From the NCBI GenBank assembly GCA_038501625.1, contig JAZAYU010000114.1:1054001-1118000 (forward strand): a stretch of DNA of 64,000 nt, written 5' to 3'. Below are positions 34,873 to 48,700 of this stretch, in pieces. How positions within the stretch are numbered: position 1 is the first letter of the stretch; each line of letters opens with the position of its first letter. Source of the DNA: Corbicula japonica (lineage: Eukaryota > Mollusca > Bivalvia > Venerida > Cyrenidae). The translations under genes were made by a program, and so were the position numbers. The notes under the pieces were generated by a model that was not told the DNA's origin, did not search any database, and saw only the letters and a list, made by a program, of their open reading frames with translations.

Positions 34873-35783
34873 CAGTTCACACTCGCTGTGTCGAAGTCGT
34901 CGGGACCGTACATTTTAATTCGAGATATCCGAAGTTCGACACATCCGATTTGGCGCCAATGCACGAATATCATACCTATATGTTTCTAATGGTGACATGA
35001 TTGTGAGTGCTAGTACTCGTTTGTGATCATTTCAGTTAATCAATAAGTTTATCAAAACAGAACAGAAAAATATATAAACTTGATTATATTTATTACATTT
35101 TAAAAAACCCATCATCGTTAAGTTTCGGTGTTTGTGTAACATCGTCGTCGACTTCACTCTGAGTGTTAAAGTCGTCTCTCGTTATTTATGTGAACTAATT
35201 CAAATTAATATTCACCCCATAATCGTTAATTTGGAGCTTTTTTGTGTTTCAGACTTGTAGGGGTAGAATGGATTAAGTTTGGATCATGTTTTTGAATTTG
35301 TTGTCCTAAACGGATGAACTCATATTTTATTGGCCTGTATGTCACATCGTCATGATTACTTTAATTAAATGTTGTTTTTGTTTTTAATCTGAAATTAATT
35401 GTATTTACGAATCCGAATATTTTACATCCGAATGCATTAAATTGCATTTAATAAGCGAATATTTTACCTTACAGGTGATAATAGTTAATAATTATTAAAT
35501 AATGGTATCTTGTTTGCCGACAAGTTCTCTCTTTGAAGAACCCGCGCGCATTGTTCGACCGCGGCAAGTTTCACACTTCGACTTATCCGATGATTTTATT
35601 TAGCATATTTTAGCCAGCGGGTTCTAAATTTAGTTCGACTTATGAAAATATTGTTTAAGTCGAATTCGAGTTAAGCGGCGTAATATTATATGTAATAAGA
35701 ACACATTTTGACGGGACCGTAAAGTTAATTCGAGATAACCGATGTTTCGACTTAAGCGAGTTTGACACAACGAGTGTGGACTG
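34873..35783. mobile_element. pogo-like non-autonomous element, 911 bp, TA target site
   Basis: TA|CAGTTCACACTCGCTGTGTC ... GACACAACGAGTGTGGACTG|TA with about 80-bp imperfect inverted ends rich in TTCGAGATATCCGA-type motifs, as in pogo/Tigger relatives. No transposase. Confidence 0.8.
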
Positions 35784-35789
35784 TATATG

Positions 35790-36410
35790 TTAAAATATTA
35801 ATATTAATGTCTTTGTAAGGATTTTTGAGTCCACATTTTTCATAATGGTGCATATTATGGGCTCTTAAATTCTTTTAATTAAATTTTCCAAAATATATTT
35901 ATTTCATAACACTAATCCATTCACAAAATCCTGAAAATTTACCCCCACTAAATAAATCTTCATAAATTCCAAAATTTCTTTCTTTCTTGATTTTTCTAAC
36001 ATTTATACTTATGGTATTGTTTTATGAGTAGAAACCACCAAACAAATGAAAGAATTCATTCGGTCCATTAAATATTCATAAATTCTCTAAACTTTCCATA
36101 AATTCTTCAGTTATCATATTTTACACAGCAGATTTTGTTTCAACATGTCTTCTTCAGAGTTATCTTTATTTTCCTTAAATTCCTTAAAACAGCAAATGCT
36201 GCTACTGTATTTAGCACAATAAACTTGTAAACAAGAGTTTTGGCTGAGGCTACCAACAATAAATTAGCTTCCACTGACAACTCTCATGGCCATGGCCTAC
36301 ATAACCATTAACAGCTGTCAGCATTAATTTCTGACCCTCTGAGTCTTAATGCGCTGATGTACTGCATTTCCATTAGTTTTGTTTCTTATTATCCTTTCAA
36401 AGGAAGTCAG
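35790..36410. other. AT-rich intergenic sequence
   Basis: Nothing recognised. Confidence 0.4.
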
Positions 36411-36414
36411 GGTC

Positions 36415-36595
36415 ATATGCAAGGTTTTCAGAAAGGGTGCTACTTTGGGACAGTTTTGGGGTACTGCCAAAACAAATTTCCAACTTTAAGGCAAAAATCC
36501 CCATGAAAATTTAATTCTGATGTCCAAAAAGGGAGTTTGATCAACCCCACTGAAGCTCTCTCTGCCCCCTGGATCTGCCCCTGCGGTTCACACAG
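36415..36595 (-). repeat. Repeat family R1, copy 2
   Basis: Reverse-strand copy: TGCAAGGTTTTCAGAAAGGG ... GGATCTGCCCCTGC; compare 40020-40165. Confidence 0.6.
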
Positions 36596-36839
36596 AGGTT
36601 ATTCCACATTTGAAATGGTATCTGCTACAAGATTCGATTGCATATCACCTAAATAATTAGTGTTAAACCTTTATTGTGCTTGCTGGAAGCTTCACCACCA
36701 CTAAGAGATTTTACTGCAGTTGATTAATACCCCTGCCAGGTTAATAAACTGAAATCTGAACTTCTATCTATGTGTTTTGTATTTTTTCTAACAATTATAT
36801 TTTTTGTAATTTGAACTCTCTCAAGTACACAATAATCCT

Positions 36840-37020
36840 TTATTCCACAGAAATGATTTCTATAAAATTGGTGAACAGAGTAGATCTAGATCTGTTCTGA
36901 GTGATCAGGATCTTCATTGTTCACTTTTAGATTCATTTGGTTACATCCACATCAGATGGCACAGATGTGCCAGCTAATCTGGATCTACACTGTTCAGATA
37001 TCTGCCATATCCTATTGAGT
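36840..37020 (+). mobile_element. Double-hairpin MITE, degenerate
   Basis: Both palindromes are present but shortened; termini eroded. Confidence 0.55.
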
Positions 37021-37029
37021 AAAAGAACA

Positions 37030-40015
37030 ATCATAAGGGTATATATTCTGATAATAAAAAATATGCTTTGGAATAATGGGATGATCTATGGTAGCCAAGG
37101 TAGGGGTTTAGCTAGGCCTGTTTGAACGGTACACACAAACAGAGTTTAGAGAGGTGGCTTTTGGCACGTTTAGGGTTAAGGCTGGCTAAGCCTCCATGAA
37201 GCTATAGGAGATAAACAAACCGTATTTGTACAGCAGAATTGGTTATTCATATCTACATGTCATTCCTGTTACTGCTCAATTTTTTATCGTATTTTACCGT
37301 TTTTATTTTTTTTTTAATAATACGGAACTTGAAATATTGGCAACTACTCAGTAGTAGAGGGGACGTGGACAATATAAAGAGAACTGTTAAACAAGCTTCA
37401 GCACTCCTTCTAGTCTTAATAATTCATCTGCAAGCACAGACCCATTATCATACTGACTTTTTCGATGTCTGTCCTTTACGTCTCAAGCAGTTACGATCAA
37501 AACTGTGGTGGAAATCGCACTGCTTTAAATCCCATTTTTTCACTGTCATTTGAAAATTTCAGCACTGCTATGTTCTTTTGTTGTTATAAAACATAAATAG
37601 TCTCTAAAGTATCAATAAAATAAAAACTATTCCACAAATTACTACTTTAAACTTACTATTGTTTATGTCGTGTACATGTTGGTTTTAATGTGATAACCAA
37701 TGAAAGCGTCCCTTTTATAAATCGATAATCTACAGTCAGGTAGACTTTTAGCGGTGTAACATAACAACTGTTGACATGTGTGGAGGTTTATAAGTTTTTT
37801 TCATAATGAATGAAAAAGTTTCTTAAAAAGCATCACATATATTGATTCTAATTGGAATTAGCTTTTCAGGTATGTAATTTTTTTAAAGATATATTATATA
37901 AGGTTTAAAAAACTATTTGAAGCCGTCAAAAGTTGCGACAAGGATTGTTATCGCTGGCATATAGACATAGAAGGAAAATTTTCCACGTGATTTGAATTGT
38001 AACTGGGTTGTGCGCAAAGGGTGACCATCATATATATAGCAAAGCCCTTGTTGCACAAATAGTTGGGCTACACTCCTTCAATAACATGTTGTTCTTTCCT
38101 GTACATAAAGTAAACTCTGACTGCAACACTTGGTATCCTACACAAGCTAACAATCGCAAAGCTTTTACTCCAGCCATGTTTTTCAGCCTTCCAGACATAA
38201 CTAAGTTTGTCTGCAAGTGACTAACACATAAATATGTCACTGCATATGAGAATCATAGGACTTGGTTTTCTTTTCATTTTCGTTTCGCTGCCTTTTCTGT
38301 ATTTCAATTATTTATCATTCCACTGAGTCTTAATTCTGTTTACATGCTTACAATTTTCAGTGAACTTTCAAAGATTATTCAAAAATCTGTCTCGACATAA
38401 AGGAATTTTAGTTTCTTCATTTTTTAAATTATTTTTCATCATACCATCAAATACCTTTTAACTGCCCCTCCCCTAACAAAAGCCCCCATTGTGAATATCC
38501 TTCAGAATCTTATATTAGAATAAAAATAATTGATATAAATAATAAGTGCAGCACTTTCAGAAAATACAATTCCCCTGTGTGCATTTAAAAAGAGTAATAA
38601 GGTATATTGACAACTTCTGTATGAATATATTTAAGCCAAATGTTACAGTTTTACATTTAGGAATTGAAAACTTGAGTAACCATTTTTCACTCCAGTCACA
38701 TAGCTAAAATGTTCACTGATTCTTTCTTCAGCACACTAATTCAAGGACAACAAGTACATCACTTTATTCACTTTTTAAAAATCCCTTACCAACTTGACCA
38801 CCTCTCCTTTATTACCATATGCATGCATCTTTAATGGAATTCTTCCATGAGAAGCAATATCCAAGGCTCTTATAACAGTTGTACATAACAGGTGGTGGTG
38901 GTTGCGAGATGATAATGATCATGATGACGATAAATCATAATAGGCAAATAATGTAAATTAAGACAAACATTAGCTGTTATATAAATTAAGATTGATGAAA
39001 ACAGGTTGATTTATTGTTTGCATATTTTTCTTCTCTGTTACAATTTCACTTTTAAAGTTTGTCATTGATAGAAAAACTCTGAATTTAGGAAAAATGCTGG
39101 ACTTCACTTGGAATGTTTAAAGAATAACCATTTTGGAATTTTCAAAATCAGGAGATTTTGCATGTAAATTATGATCAAAACAAGTAAATAAAAATCTGTA
39201 TAATATTATCTAAAATAATGATTCAATAGATCTTTTTGTGAAAAAAATCTATACTTGAGTCAAAAATAAGAAACCTCTCTAAATCTTTCCCCTTAAAACA
39301 GGCCTACCAAATCTTCTTCATTATAAATCCGGAGATTTTGTCTGAATATGTCAATGATCATGACGACAACAATGACGATGTTTTTGTTGTTGTTTTAATG
39401 TCTGGTTTTTGCTGTTCACTATGACTGTGACTGAAAAATACTATGACTGTGACAGAAAAAGATTATGATGATGATGATTATTTTGTCATAATCTTCTTAA
39501 TAATTATATTCTTCAAAGAATTTTATACAAGAATTTTGCCGATTTTGTTATAAATGGTTAAAGAACTTGTTTTAAAGACTTTTTTATTGTTACCATTCAT
39601 TTTTTAACTGTAAAGACCTGTTTTGGACAATATTAGCATGAACATGCAATGAAAATAGATAAAGGTAGGTGCAACATCGAGGTCCTATTTTAGTTTATGG
39701 CACGGGGTTATTGTATAGTTGTGCCAGAGGCAATGAGACTGCATGTCACTGACCACATCCTGGTTATCTGACAAAAACAGGAAATGTGCGACTGCAGTAG
39801 AATAACTATTATGTTCATTGCACAACTTATAAATTAGGTTTAATTAATCTATATTTTTGGGGCAATTTCATAGAAATCTGGAGATTTTGACTATAAATCC
39901 AGAGATTCGGAGAAGTAACTTAAAATCCTGAGATTCCAGATAAAATCCAAAGATTTGGCAGGCCGGTTAAAATAAATAATATGGTTCAAAAACTAAGATG
40001 ATGACAAAAGACTGT
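37030..40015. other. AT-rich intergenic sequence
   Basis: No convincing exon or element; 38450-38580 is related to 22590-22730. Short GAT/GTT microsatellites at 39385-39480. Open frames of up to about 100 codons have no recognisable protein. Confidence 0.4.
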
Positions 40016-40019
40016 CAAG

Positions 40020-40165
40020 AGCAGGGGCAGATCCAGGGCAAAGGGGATTCAGTGGGGTTGCCCAAACCCCACTATTGGCCAGCATTTTGGCCTGAAAATT
40101 GGATCTTGAAGTTTCCTCCCCTAATACTGCCCCAAACACTTTCTGGAAATCTTGCATTTAACCCT
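40020..40165 (+). repeat. Repeat family R1, copy 3
   Basis: GCAGGGGCAGATCCAGG ... GGGTTGCCCAAACCCC ... TCTTGCATTTAACCCTGC. Confidence 0.6.
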
Positions 40166-40848
40166 GCACCAGTATAATGGATGAAGCTGTTTCACACCTC
40201 TGCTTCATCAACATGATGAACACTGGAAAGTTCTCTTGTATGATGCAATAGTCTATGAACCATACTGCTTTTAAATTGACTTCCACTACAATGGGCTTAA
40301 ATGAAATAATGTAAATACTTGAACACTGGTTAAGGTAGGATATTGGCCTAAGTATTTCAAATTTCAGTAGCCGCCACGTGAATTTTCTCCAAAAAAGGCA
40401 ACATTCGCCCGTCGATCTTGTTATCTCGATACTGTTTTTAATAAGGTACATTAACTGTTTCTTCAGATATTACGGTTATGATAACTACAAACAAAGTTGT
40501 TAATCTAAAACAAACATACCTATATTTTCAATCTGTTTCTTCATTTTTGATAATGTATGGTTTGCAGACAGGTATCCGATGTCACTGGAAGCTTGAAAGT
40601 CGCCGGTTACTGAGTCATGGAGATGTAGTATTTATTGTAAACGAAATTTATTAAAAGTTTATAGAATAGACTGCTTCACTGCATGTCCTTTCCAATCAAA
40701 AGATTTTGTTGATAGAACAGTTCATTTCATTTGTATTTCAGTTAAAATAGAATGGAGAAATGTGTTAAATTATTTCAAACCAAGAAGTATGCAGTGTAGA
40801 TCTTAGTCAGGACACACCATTGTGTGATCATATCTTGATCTACACTGT

Positions 40849-40990
40849 GCCCAAGATCATCAAACTGAACCTGGAGACCAGTCTCAAATCTCAAGCATCT
40901 GATTGGCTGAAATGGGGACATTGCCATTTCGGCCAGTCAGATGCTTGAGATTTGAGACTGATCTCAAAACTTAGTTTAATGATCTTGGGC
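40849..40990. repeat. Foldback element, 142 bp
   Basis: GCCCAAGATCATCAAACTGA ... inverse ... TTAATGATCTTGGGC; arms of about 65 bp including AATCTCAAGCATCTGATTGG. Related half copies occur near 25850, 28790, 30100 and 47590. Confidence 0.8.
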
Positions 40991-41784
40991 CCTGGTCACA
41001 CATGGGATAAATACAGTATCGGGTTAAACAAGGTCATTAAAACATGCAAAAGAGATAATATAAGGTAAAATACTAGGCCAAAAATTCAACACAATAAAAA
41101 GCTAAACAGGGAATCTGATTAAGTATTTTGTTTCTAATACACTGCACAGTACACACTATACTGGGTCACCAGTAACAAATGACGTTTTTGATAGGTAAAT
41201 GTTAGGATAACATGAGCAACCGAATAAATTATATACAGTAGCTTTATAAATAGGCCATACCTAGTCAAATAAAAGCAGGCTTCTTGGCAGTTTTCTTGTA
41301 TATCTTGCATATTGTTCTTACTGGAAATATTGAAAAAACAAAAAAGAAAATATTTTAATTTTGTGGTTGGTTTCTTTGTTTGAATTAGAATGACACCAAA
41401 CCTTTGGTTTTGTTTAACAACCCATGTCAAATATTTACGATTGAATCAGCCTCTTCAAGAACATAGGTCAATTTCTTGACTTCAATGGTAAGTTATTTCG
41501 TTTGTTTTAAACAGCACTGCCTTAATAAACCAGAGCTTTTCATTCAACATCACCAAGTATAATATAACAATGTTTATGCAAGTCAGGCAATAAGGTTGTA
41601 CCGATGTGGAGTAATGGTTCCCCTAAAATAAATCAAGATCTGCTAGTTTTCTATTGTTTTATTTAAAGTTTACCATTAAACAGATTTTTTCATCATGATG
41701 ACAGACATTTTAACGCCACAAAATTAAATACTGGTACTGTACACATGTGCTATATTGATGTAGTAGATGGACAGGAGTAACACT

Positions 41785-42028
41785 TTACTCCATAATATAA
41801 TTATATGCTTTTTATCGCATGGCCCAGAGTAACTAGTGTAAATTCAGATCAACCAGCATATCTGTGCAATCCGATCAAGATCTTCACGTTTCACTTTTTG
41901 ATTCATTAGGTTATTCTTAACAGAGAATTGAACAGTGAAGACCAAGATTTAACTTAATGGATGTCGGCTGATCTGAATCTACAATGGTCATCCATGTCAT
42001 TAAAGGTGCAACCATGGAATAATGGGTT
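41785..42028 (+). mobile_element. Double-hairpin MITE copy, diverged
   Basis: Spacer TTGATTCATTAGGTTATTCT with flanking hairpins is recognisable. Confidence 0.6.
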
Positions 42029-42084
42029 ACCTACACATTTTTCCATTTGAACGTGCAGGCTGATCTGGGTCATCAATGGATGCA

Positions 42085-42262
42085 AATGCAGGTGCAGACC
42101 CAGAAGGGGTTTAGTAGGGTTGCTCAAACCCCCTTTTTGGGCAGCAAACTTTAATTTTCATGGGGATTTTAATCAGAAAGTAGGATTTTATCATGAAACT
42201 TCCCTAAGACTGCCCCAAACCAACCCCCTTTCCGGAAATCTTGCATCCCACCCTGAAATGAG
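42085..42262 (+). repeat. Repeat family R1, copy 4
   Basis: GTGCAGACCCAGAAGGGGTT ... TTTCCGGAAATCTTGCATCC. Confidence 0.6.
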
Positions 42263-42592
42263 ACAAGGGATGTTCATGGCTCTGAAAGCGTAAATATTTA
42301 TAATACAATCAGATGGAAATAAGTCTTTTAAAATATAACCAAGTCTGACAAGGCTTTGAAGTTTTTAATAAAGAATTGCCGTCATGGTTGTTCCATAAAA
42401 TATATTGTTCCCATCTATATCTCCAAAGCCATTTTACAGGCTAAGAAAGAGTAAAATACAGCATTTAAAATATTTCAATCTCAATTTTTTTCTAAATTAA
42501 CTGTGTGATATGCCATACACCAGTATATCTAAAATATAACTTGCAAATTGTAAGCAATCAAGTTGCGCCATGTGAAAATATGTCAACAGTAA

Positions 42593-43065
42593 TACTATAT
42601 AGCTCTTAATATTGGCTGTGTCAAATTTTGGCGTATTTGAAGTGTTTTATATTGGCGGGGTCATAAATTGGTGCAAACAAACCAGACCGCCAAAATAAAA
42701 CCCTTGGTGAAAAATCGCAGGTCTAAAATTGGCGTTAACACAGATTATCAAAATAAAACATTTACATTCACTATTTAACACCACATTATTTAAATACCAG
42801 TGTGAAAACATTATCACAGCTACCTTATAATAGATTGCTTAGTTTGATTCACAACATATTCTTATTATATTTTTTTTATCAAACGGAGAAAACTGGGACA
42901 TAATATGTGCTAGTGTATCATAATTGGCTACTTTACAGATATTAAAATGGCGGTGTTATTAATTGATGGCGATTAATATTGGCGGTGTTTTATATTGGAG
43001 CAACTGACCTTGACTGCCAATATAGCCAAAATCAAACATGGCCAAAATAAGAACTTATGCAGTAG
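42593..43065. mobile_element. Probable MITE with TATTGGCGG motifs
   Basis: Imperfect inverted ends (TACTATATAGCTCTTAATAT / TTATTTTGGCC inverse ending GCAGTA) and repeated TTTTATATTGGCGG inside. Boundaries uncertain. Confidence 0.4.
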
Positions 43066-43069
43066 TTTT

Positions 43070-43620
43070 AACATTTTGAGTTGCTGACATTTTGAGAAAG
43101 AACAAAAAGTTCTATTACTATAAGGTCAAACTAAATAATTTTGTTTACTGCAAAATGCAAACAAGAAATGTTGTCTGCTCATCTTATGATGTCACTACAA
43201 GAAATGACAAAGATGCATTTTCTCATGGCATTTGTTACAATTATTTTTGTTTGGTGAGAGATGCTTGTATCTGAAACACTGAAAATTAACCAATATTCTT
43301 GGGCATAAATGTTCAAGGTTTTTGTTGAAACGGCATATCTGTTGGTTCTTTTTTAAGTCACATTTAAATACAGTTCTACATTTTGTGGGGTTTTCTGGGG
43401 CTTTATATTCTGTTGATCAATTTTCCCATCCATGAAAAAAGTACCCAAGAATGTTTGTTATTTTACAGTACACCATTAGATTTGAATTCAAATATATATA
43501 TTGTTTAATAAACATTAATGAAGGCCAAAAACAACATAAACAATCAATAACAACAGTTACTTTTCTGTAAATCACTAACAATTTAGGAATGATGAAATGT
43601 CACATTTCCTGTTGAAAAAT
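43070..43620. other. AT-rich intergenic sequence
   Basis: Nothing recognised. Confidence 0.4.
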
Positions 43621-43623
43621 AAC

Positions 43624-43978
43624 CCTTTACTCCTTATATTAAGTGTTAATACGTGTGTGCAACCAATGGAGATCCAGATCATCTGGCACATCCATGCCAT
43701 CCAGATCATCCGGCACATCCATGCCATCCAGATCATCCGGCACATCCATGCCATCCAGATCATCCAGCACATCCATGCCATCCAGATCATCCATGCCATC
43801 CAGATCATCCGGCACATCCATGCCATCCAGATCAGTTGTAGTCTGATCTGAATCCACACTTGTCACAATTAGGTCAGAAATAACCTTATGAATCTAATGC
43901 ACACAGCGTATTATGATGGCACTGATGTGCCAGGTGATCTGGATTAACATTGTTCGCCACGCAATAAAGGTGTACCTA
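43624..43978 (-). mobile_element. Double-hairpin MITE with amplified arm
   Basis: MITE copy whose first palindrome arm has expanded into a tandem array (43667-43836); the rest, including spacer and second hairpin, follows normally. Confidence 0.7.
43667..43836. repeat. 27-bp tandem repeat grown from a MITE arm
   Basis: Six or seven units of ATCCAGATCATCCGGCACAT CCATGCC, one shortened. The unit equals half of the MITE palindrome. Confidence 0.9.
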
Positions 43979-43982
43979 TTAA

Positions 43983-44216
43983 CCCATTCCTGTATAGATA
44001 CACCTTTAATGCTAGGGCGAACAGTTTAGATCCAGATCAGGCGGCACATCCGTGCCGTCTGATCAGGATCTAAACTGTTTGCTTTTTGATTCATTAGGTT
44101 ATTTCTGACCAAAATGCGACCAGTGCAGATCCTGATCAGACGGCACGGATGTACCGGCTGATCTGGATCTACACTGGTCGCACAAGCGTTAAAATGCGTA
44201 TCTGTACAGGAAAGGG
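43983..44216 (+). mobile_element. Double-hairpin MITE, full copy
   Basis: TTAA at 43979-43982 and 44217-44220; directly adjoins the preceding oppositely oriented copy. Confidence 0.8.
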
Positions 44217-44366
44217 TTAAGTAAATGGTTGAACCTTAGGCATGTATCTATGATAAGTAAAATCTATTAGATTCACTTGTAACTGCTCAAACAGCAAAAC
44301 TTCACACATAAAACCAGTGGGACTCAAGAAACTTGAGAGATTTAACTTTATATTCATTAGACATTA

Positions 44367-44592
44367 ACCTTTCCTCCATACATAAGACTTTATGCCGTTG
44401 ACGAATCAAGTAGTTCCCAGTACATCTGTGATATCTGATCAGGATCTACACTGATTTTGTTTTATTTAATAGGTTGTTTCTGACTAAAAAGCTACCTGAG
44501 CAGATTTGAATCAGATTGCATGGACGTGCCGGCTGTTCTGGGTCTACAGTGGTTACACACATTAAAATGCATATATATGGAGTAGTTTTATT
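44367..44592 (+). mobile_element. Double-hairpin MITE, diverged
   Basis: TTAACCTTTCCTCCATACAT start; hairpins eroded. Confidence 0.6.
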
Positions 44593-45144
44593 CAACTGTT
44601 CTGTAAACATGCAGATAAATTATAATGTTTTTCACTTATACCACCCACTATATATGGACAATGCCCTTGACAATATGGTTAAAACTCTCAGGAATCATTT
44701 CCAACTCATGCCGACATGCTTATGTACAACTAAAGCAACTTTGTTTGTGCTAATTTACCTAATTTTTATAGAGACAAACCCTTTTGCAGAGCAAGAGATC
44801 CAGAACCATGTTTTATAATGTATTTATGTATTTTTGCATTGGTTATTTAACAAAATTTCTCAAATGGCAAGTGCCTCCATATATCTCTAAGGTGGTTGGG
44901 CCACTACCACAGTATTATACTGTGTACATGTATAACTGACATATTAAAATAATGTATGCAAAAACAATATCAAAATAAGAAGATGAGAAAAATCCAAGAA
45001 ATAAAATGAAGTGATTCATTTTGCATTCACTGTAATGAAAAAACATGCTAAACTTCACTTCCATTTTGGAATGTGTTAAACATGTGTAAAACTTGTTACA
45101 TGTATAATTTCATTACCATAGTTCAAGTTGGGCCCTTAAAAATC

Positions 45145-45361
45145 AGTATTCTAAGGTACCAGTCTAAAAGGACTCAAGTCTCATGTTCAACCAGTGCCAA
45201 CCAAGCTGGATCTACACTGGTTGCACCTTTGTCAGAAATAATCTAATGCATCAAAAGTGAACAGTGCAAATCCTGATCAGACAGCAAAAATATGCTGGGT
45301 GATCTGGATCGAAACTGTTTGCCCATGGTATAACACCCATATCCCATGGAGTTATGGGTTA
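45145..45361 (-). mobile_element. Double-hairpin MITE, diverged
   Basis: Spacer GTCAGAAATAATCTAATGCA with flanking half-hairpins, ending GGGTTAA; lies just downstream of SLC35B1. Confidence 0.55.
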
Positions 45362-45555
45362 ATTAACTTGTTTAAAGTAGGCCATAATGCTGCAGATGTA
45401 TAAGAAGTGAAATATCGAAGTTCATGTACATGCCATTTTATGGCATCTTGTTTTACAAACACTGTCACACACTGACATCAATAAAACATCTATCTTCACA
45501 TGGCATACAGATTTTTAAAACCAATAAATAGAGTCAACCTAAGAAAACAGTTGCG

Positions 45556-45768
45556 TTATCTGGCTGCCTTTGCGTCTTTTTTCTCCTTCCCATAAGCACT
45601 GTCCAGTCCGAGTCCCATAAACACAAAAACCGTGCCCGCCCACTGACGGTTGTTCATGGGATTCGCAAATAATATAACAGATCCAAGAATTGTGAAAAAC
45701 TTTCTTGTTGTGGTAACAATGGAGCAAGGTAGTGGTCCAAATGATGTCACGGTGATGAAAATGAAGAT
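45556..45768 (-). CDS. SLC35B1: SLC35B1 exon 7 (terminal)
   Basis: Acceptor TATTGCAG|ATCTTCA. Encodes [20 protein letters not shown] then [20 protein letters not shown] and ends [11 protein letters not shown] with TAA at 45558-45556. The tail is lysine-rich, as in other SLC35B1 proteins, but has no strict KKXX retrieval motif. Confidence 0.94.
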   Translation of the reverse strand: MFIFITVTSFGPLPCSIVTTTRKFFTILGSVILFANPMNNRQWAGTVFVFMGLGLDSAYGKEKKDAKAAR

Positions 45769-48700
45769 CTGCAATACACAAACAGGAAATATAATTACAA
45801 AATATGAAAATAACATGACAAACAGATATGACTTTTTCCTCCATATATATGTGTGTGCTGTCCAACTAGGATCTACACTGTTCTGTCTGATCAGGATCTG
45901 CACTGTTTGCTTTTTTATTTATTAGGTTATTTTTAACCAAAAAGCCAACAGTGTAGACCCTGATCATATGGCAGAAATGTGCCCGCTGACCTGGATCTAC
46001 AATAATAAAAGGGGTATACATAGAGCAAAGGGTTAAGAAAAAATTTATCATTTATTAATTTAGCTTGTGACGTCCAGTCTGTTTGTTATTTTTGTTAAAT
46101 TTAAATTGGTATGTATAGCCTATTATAATAATATTTGAAAACTTAAATTTGGCTATTATCTTTAAAATTACATCAACTGATATATGTGTTATTTTATCCA
46201 GCATAAATTGCTGTTTTAAATTGTAAACTTAACATATCTAAATTTCAGCAAAAAGGTGAAACACTTGTTTAGTAAGACATATTAATATTCATTTTACTCT
46301 AGGTAAAATGCACAAATCTGCCTTGGCCAAAAAAGACAAGAAAATAAAATGTAAATAAAATTAAATTAATTCATATATATTTGTAAGCAAGAAAATCATG
46401 GTTGTTTGGTTAAACAAAATTTCCAAATGTTGCTTTTTTTTTCTTTTGTCATTTTTAATTTTCTAAAATTAAATTTTATGAATGGTTGGACTACAGCACC
46501 AGCAGTCCAGGTTCAGTTCACCACTGATTTCCTATTGGTGTCCACTGCTGAGTTATCACTTAAAATGGTTGCTGCTTTGGCGGAGATTGGATGCTGTAGA
46601 GGTTAATGGCACATTGGGCTCAACTGAAAGGCACTTCCATCTAAACACCAACACTATAGACCCTATAGACTGCACACCTGCACAGGCCGATCTGGGTCTA
46701 CACTGGTCACATGCACATCTACGTTTTGCTAGTAGCACCATACCACTTAACCGTAAGATACAAGAATCTATACGAACCTGGCCTATTGCACTTGCAACAC
46801 CAAAGGTGACAATTTTCATGAGAATAGATGGATGTCTTTCCATAAAACCAAGGAATGCTATACCCTCGCCGGACACTACCAAACCTGCAAAGTAAGAGTT
46901 CAAACAAACTGTAACAATCAATTTTATGATGAAGTCTGTGGGCAGCCAAATTTTTTAATTCTATCAAATTTTTTAATTCTATCAAAAGTTTTACTGTAAC
47001 TTAATTTGAATTTTTGGATTTGTGTCCCTTTTTATGAATGAAGAATTATAATATTGTTTTATTCTTGAAAATGGACACGAATGAATCCGAAAAAAAATTA
47101 AAAAAAGAGTAAAAATTGACCTGGAATTATTACTGACTTCCTTGTGGAAGAATATAATTATGCACTTGTAAAATTCACATGTATTCATGGACTAATATCA
47201 GAATTTCAGAACTTGTGTTCTTTATATAGGGACTCAGTATATTTTCTGATGGAAATTTGGGTTCCTGTGATACAAGCAACAAATACCCAACATTAAACAG
47301 GATACATAAATCAACTTTCCAAACCAAGTTGTGATGAGAGACTGAAACCCTGTTGAAATTAGACTCCTGATATACAAGGCAAACCTGAGATTAAGATAAT
47401 AAAAGGGTGAAAGTGAGAAATTCTGAAAATCTGAAATCCTGAAAATTGGTAAATTTGTATAGGAAAAATTAAGAAAAACAATTTATAAAAAGAAAATTAT
47501 GAAAATCAATCATTTTTAGCGCACAGAAACCTGAATTTTAGGCATGAAACTTTCACCAATGATAACACGACTGAGACCATAGAACAGCCTATAGCATCTG
47601 ATTGGTTGAAATTGACACCAGTCTCCAAAGGGACTAATCAAAAGCTATTATTTTGAGACTGGTTCCTATTCTTACATTTATGATCATAGGTCAAGGCTAC
47701 ATGTACTACAGAAAAGTACTCACCGATGGCAAGCCATAAGACGGACCATACATTTACAAACAACATCATGTGGTAGGCACCAGTTTTATGCTCGGATCTC
47801 ATTCTGTCTTGTGTGGCTCCTGTTAAACCGTCTAACGTCAAAGACACAATCTGAAAATATATACACTCTCATTAAGTTTACCAGGAAAATGAAATATACA
47901 TGGAAAACAATTCATTAGAAACAACATTGCAATACTGCATCACATGTACTGAGAAAGATAACTACTCTTCATCATTCTACTAAACAATGAAAAGTACTCT
48001 CCCTTGTTTTTATCTTTTGCCCAAGGCAAGCAAAACTACTTGATTTTGATCACTGCATCAAACTGATCGGACCTTCAACACCAAAACAACAAGTTTTCAT
48101 CAAAATATGGTACCATGGATATAAGCTGAATACAAAACAGAGTTAAATGCCTACAGAAACCAGAAATAACTGTACGGCAAATGATGGTAAGATGACTGCA
48201 CATAAGTGCTGAACAGAATAAGGTAACATGACAGCAAAAGCACTAAGACAGATTTTTATAAGAAGATTGTAGTGTATATGTATAACAACATCTCAGTAAA
48301 GGATCGCAACATATATACACATATGTACACAAGTCAGAAGACATTATTTTCATCAGAAATTTGCAACAAATACATGCATAGAGATGCAAAGACAAATTTT
48401 TGTTGAAATGAAGAAAACTGGAAAGTTTTCAGCTGAAGAAGGAATATAAGTATCATGCATGAGTGTGAGGTGAAGATGGAAAAATCTGTCACCGAGGGTT
48501 AACTGTTTTGCGGGAACGAGGCTCTGCCGAGTTCCCGCCAAAACAGTTCACCCGAGGTGACAGATTTTTCTATCTTTACCGAATGTCTCGTGCAAGATAC
48601 TTTTTCTTGCATACCTTTTTTTTATTTATAACATTTCTGTGTATGTAGACAAACTAATTTATTTTCCTTATGTTCAAATATTGACATTTACGTAAACCTT

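Noticed and set aside
43575..43866. Repetitive open frames (WMAWMCRMI, LDGMDVPDD type) on both strands
   Set aside because: Products of the 27-bp MITE-arm expansion; period divisible by 3 keeps several frames open at once.
46482..46895. 137-codon plus-strand open frame
   Set aside because: Antisense to SLC35B1 exon 6 and a MITE fragment; the minus-strand exon is conserved.
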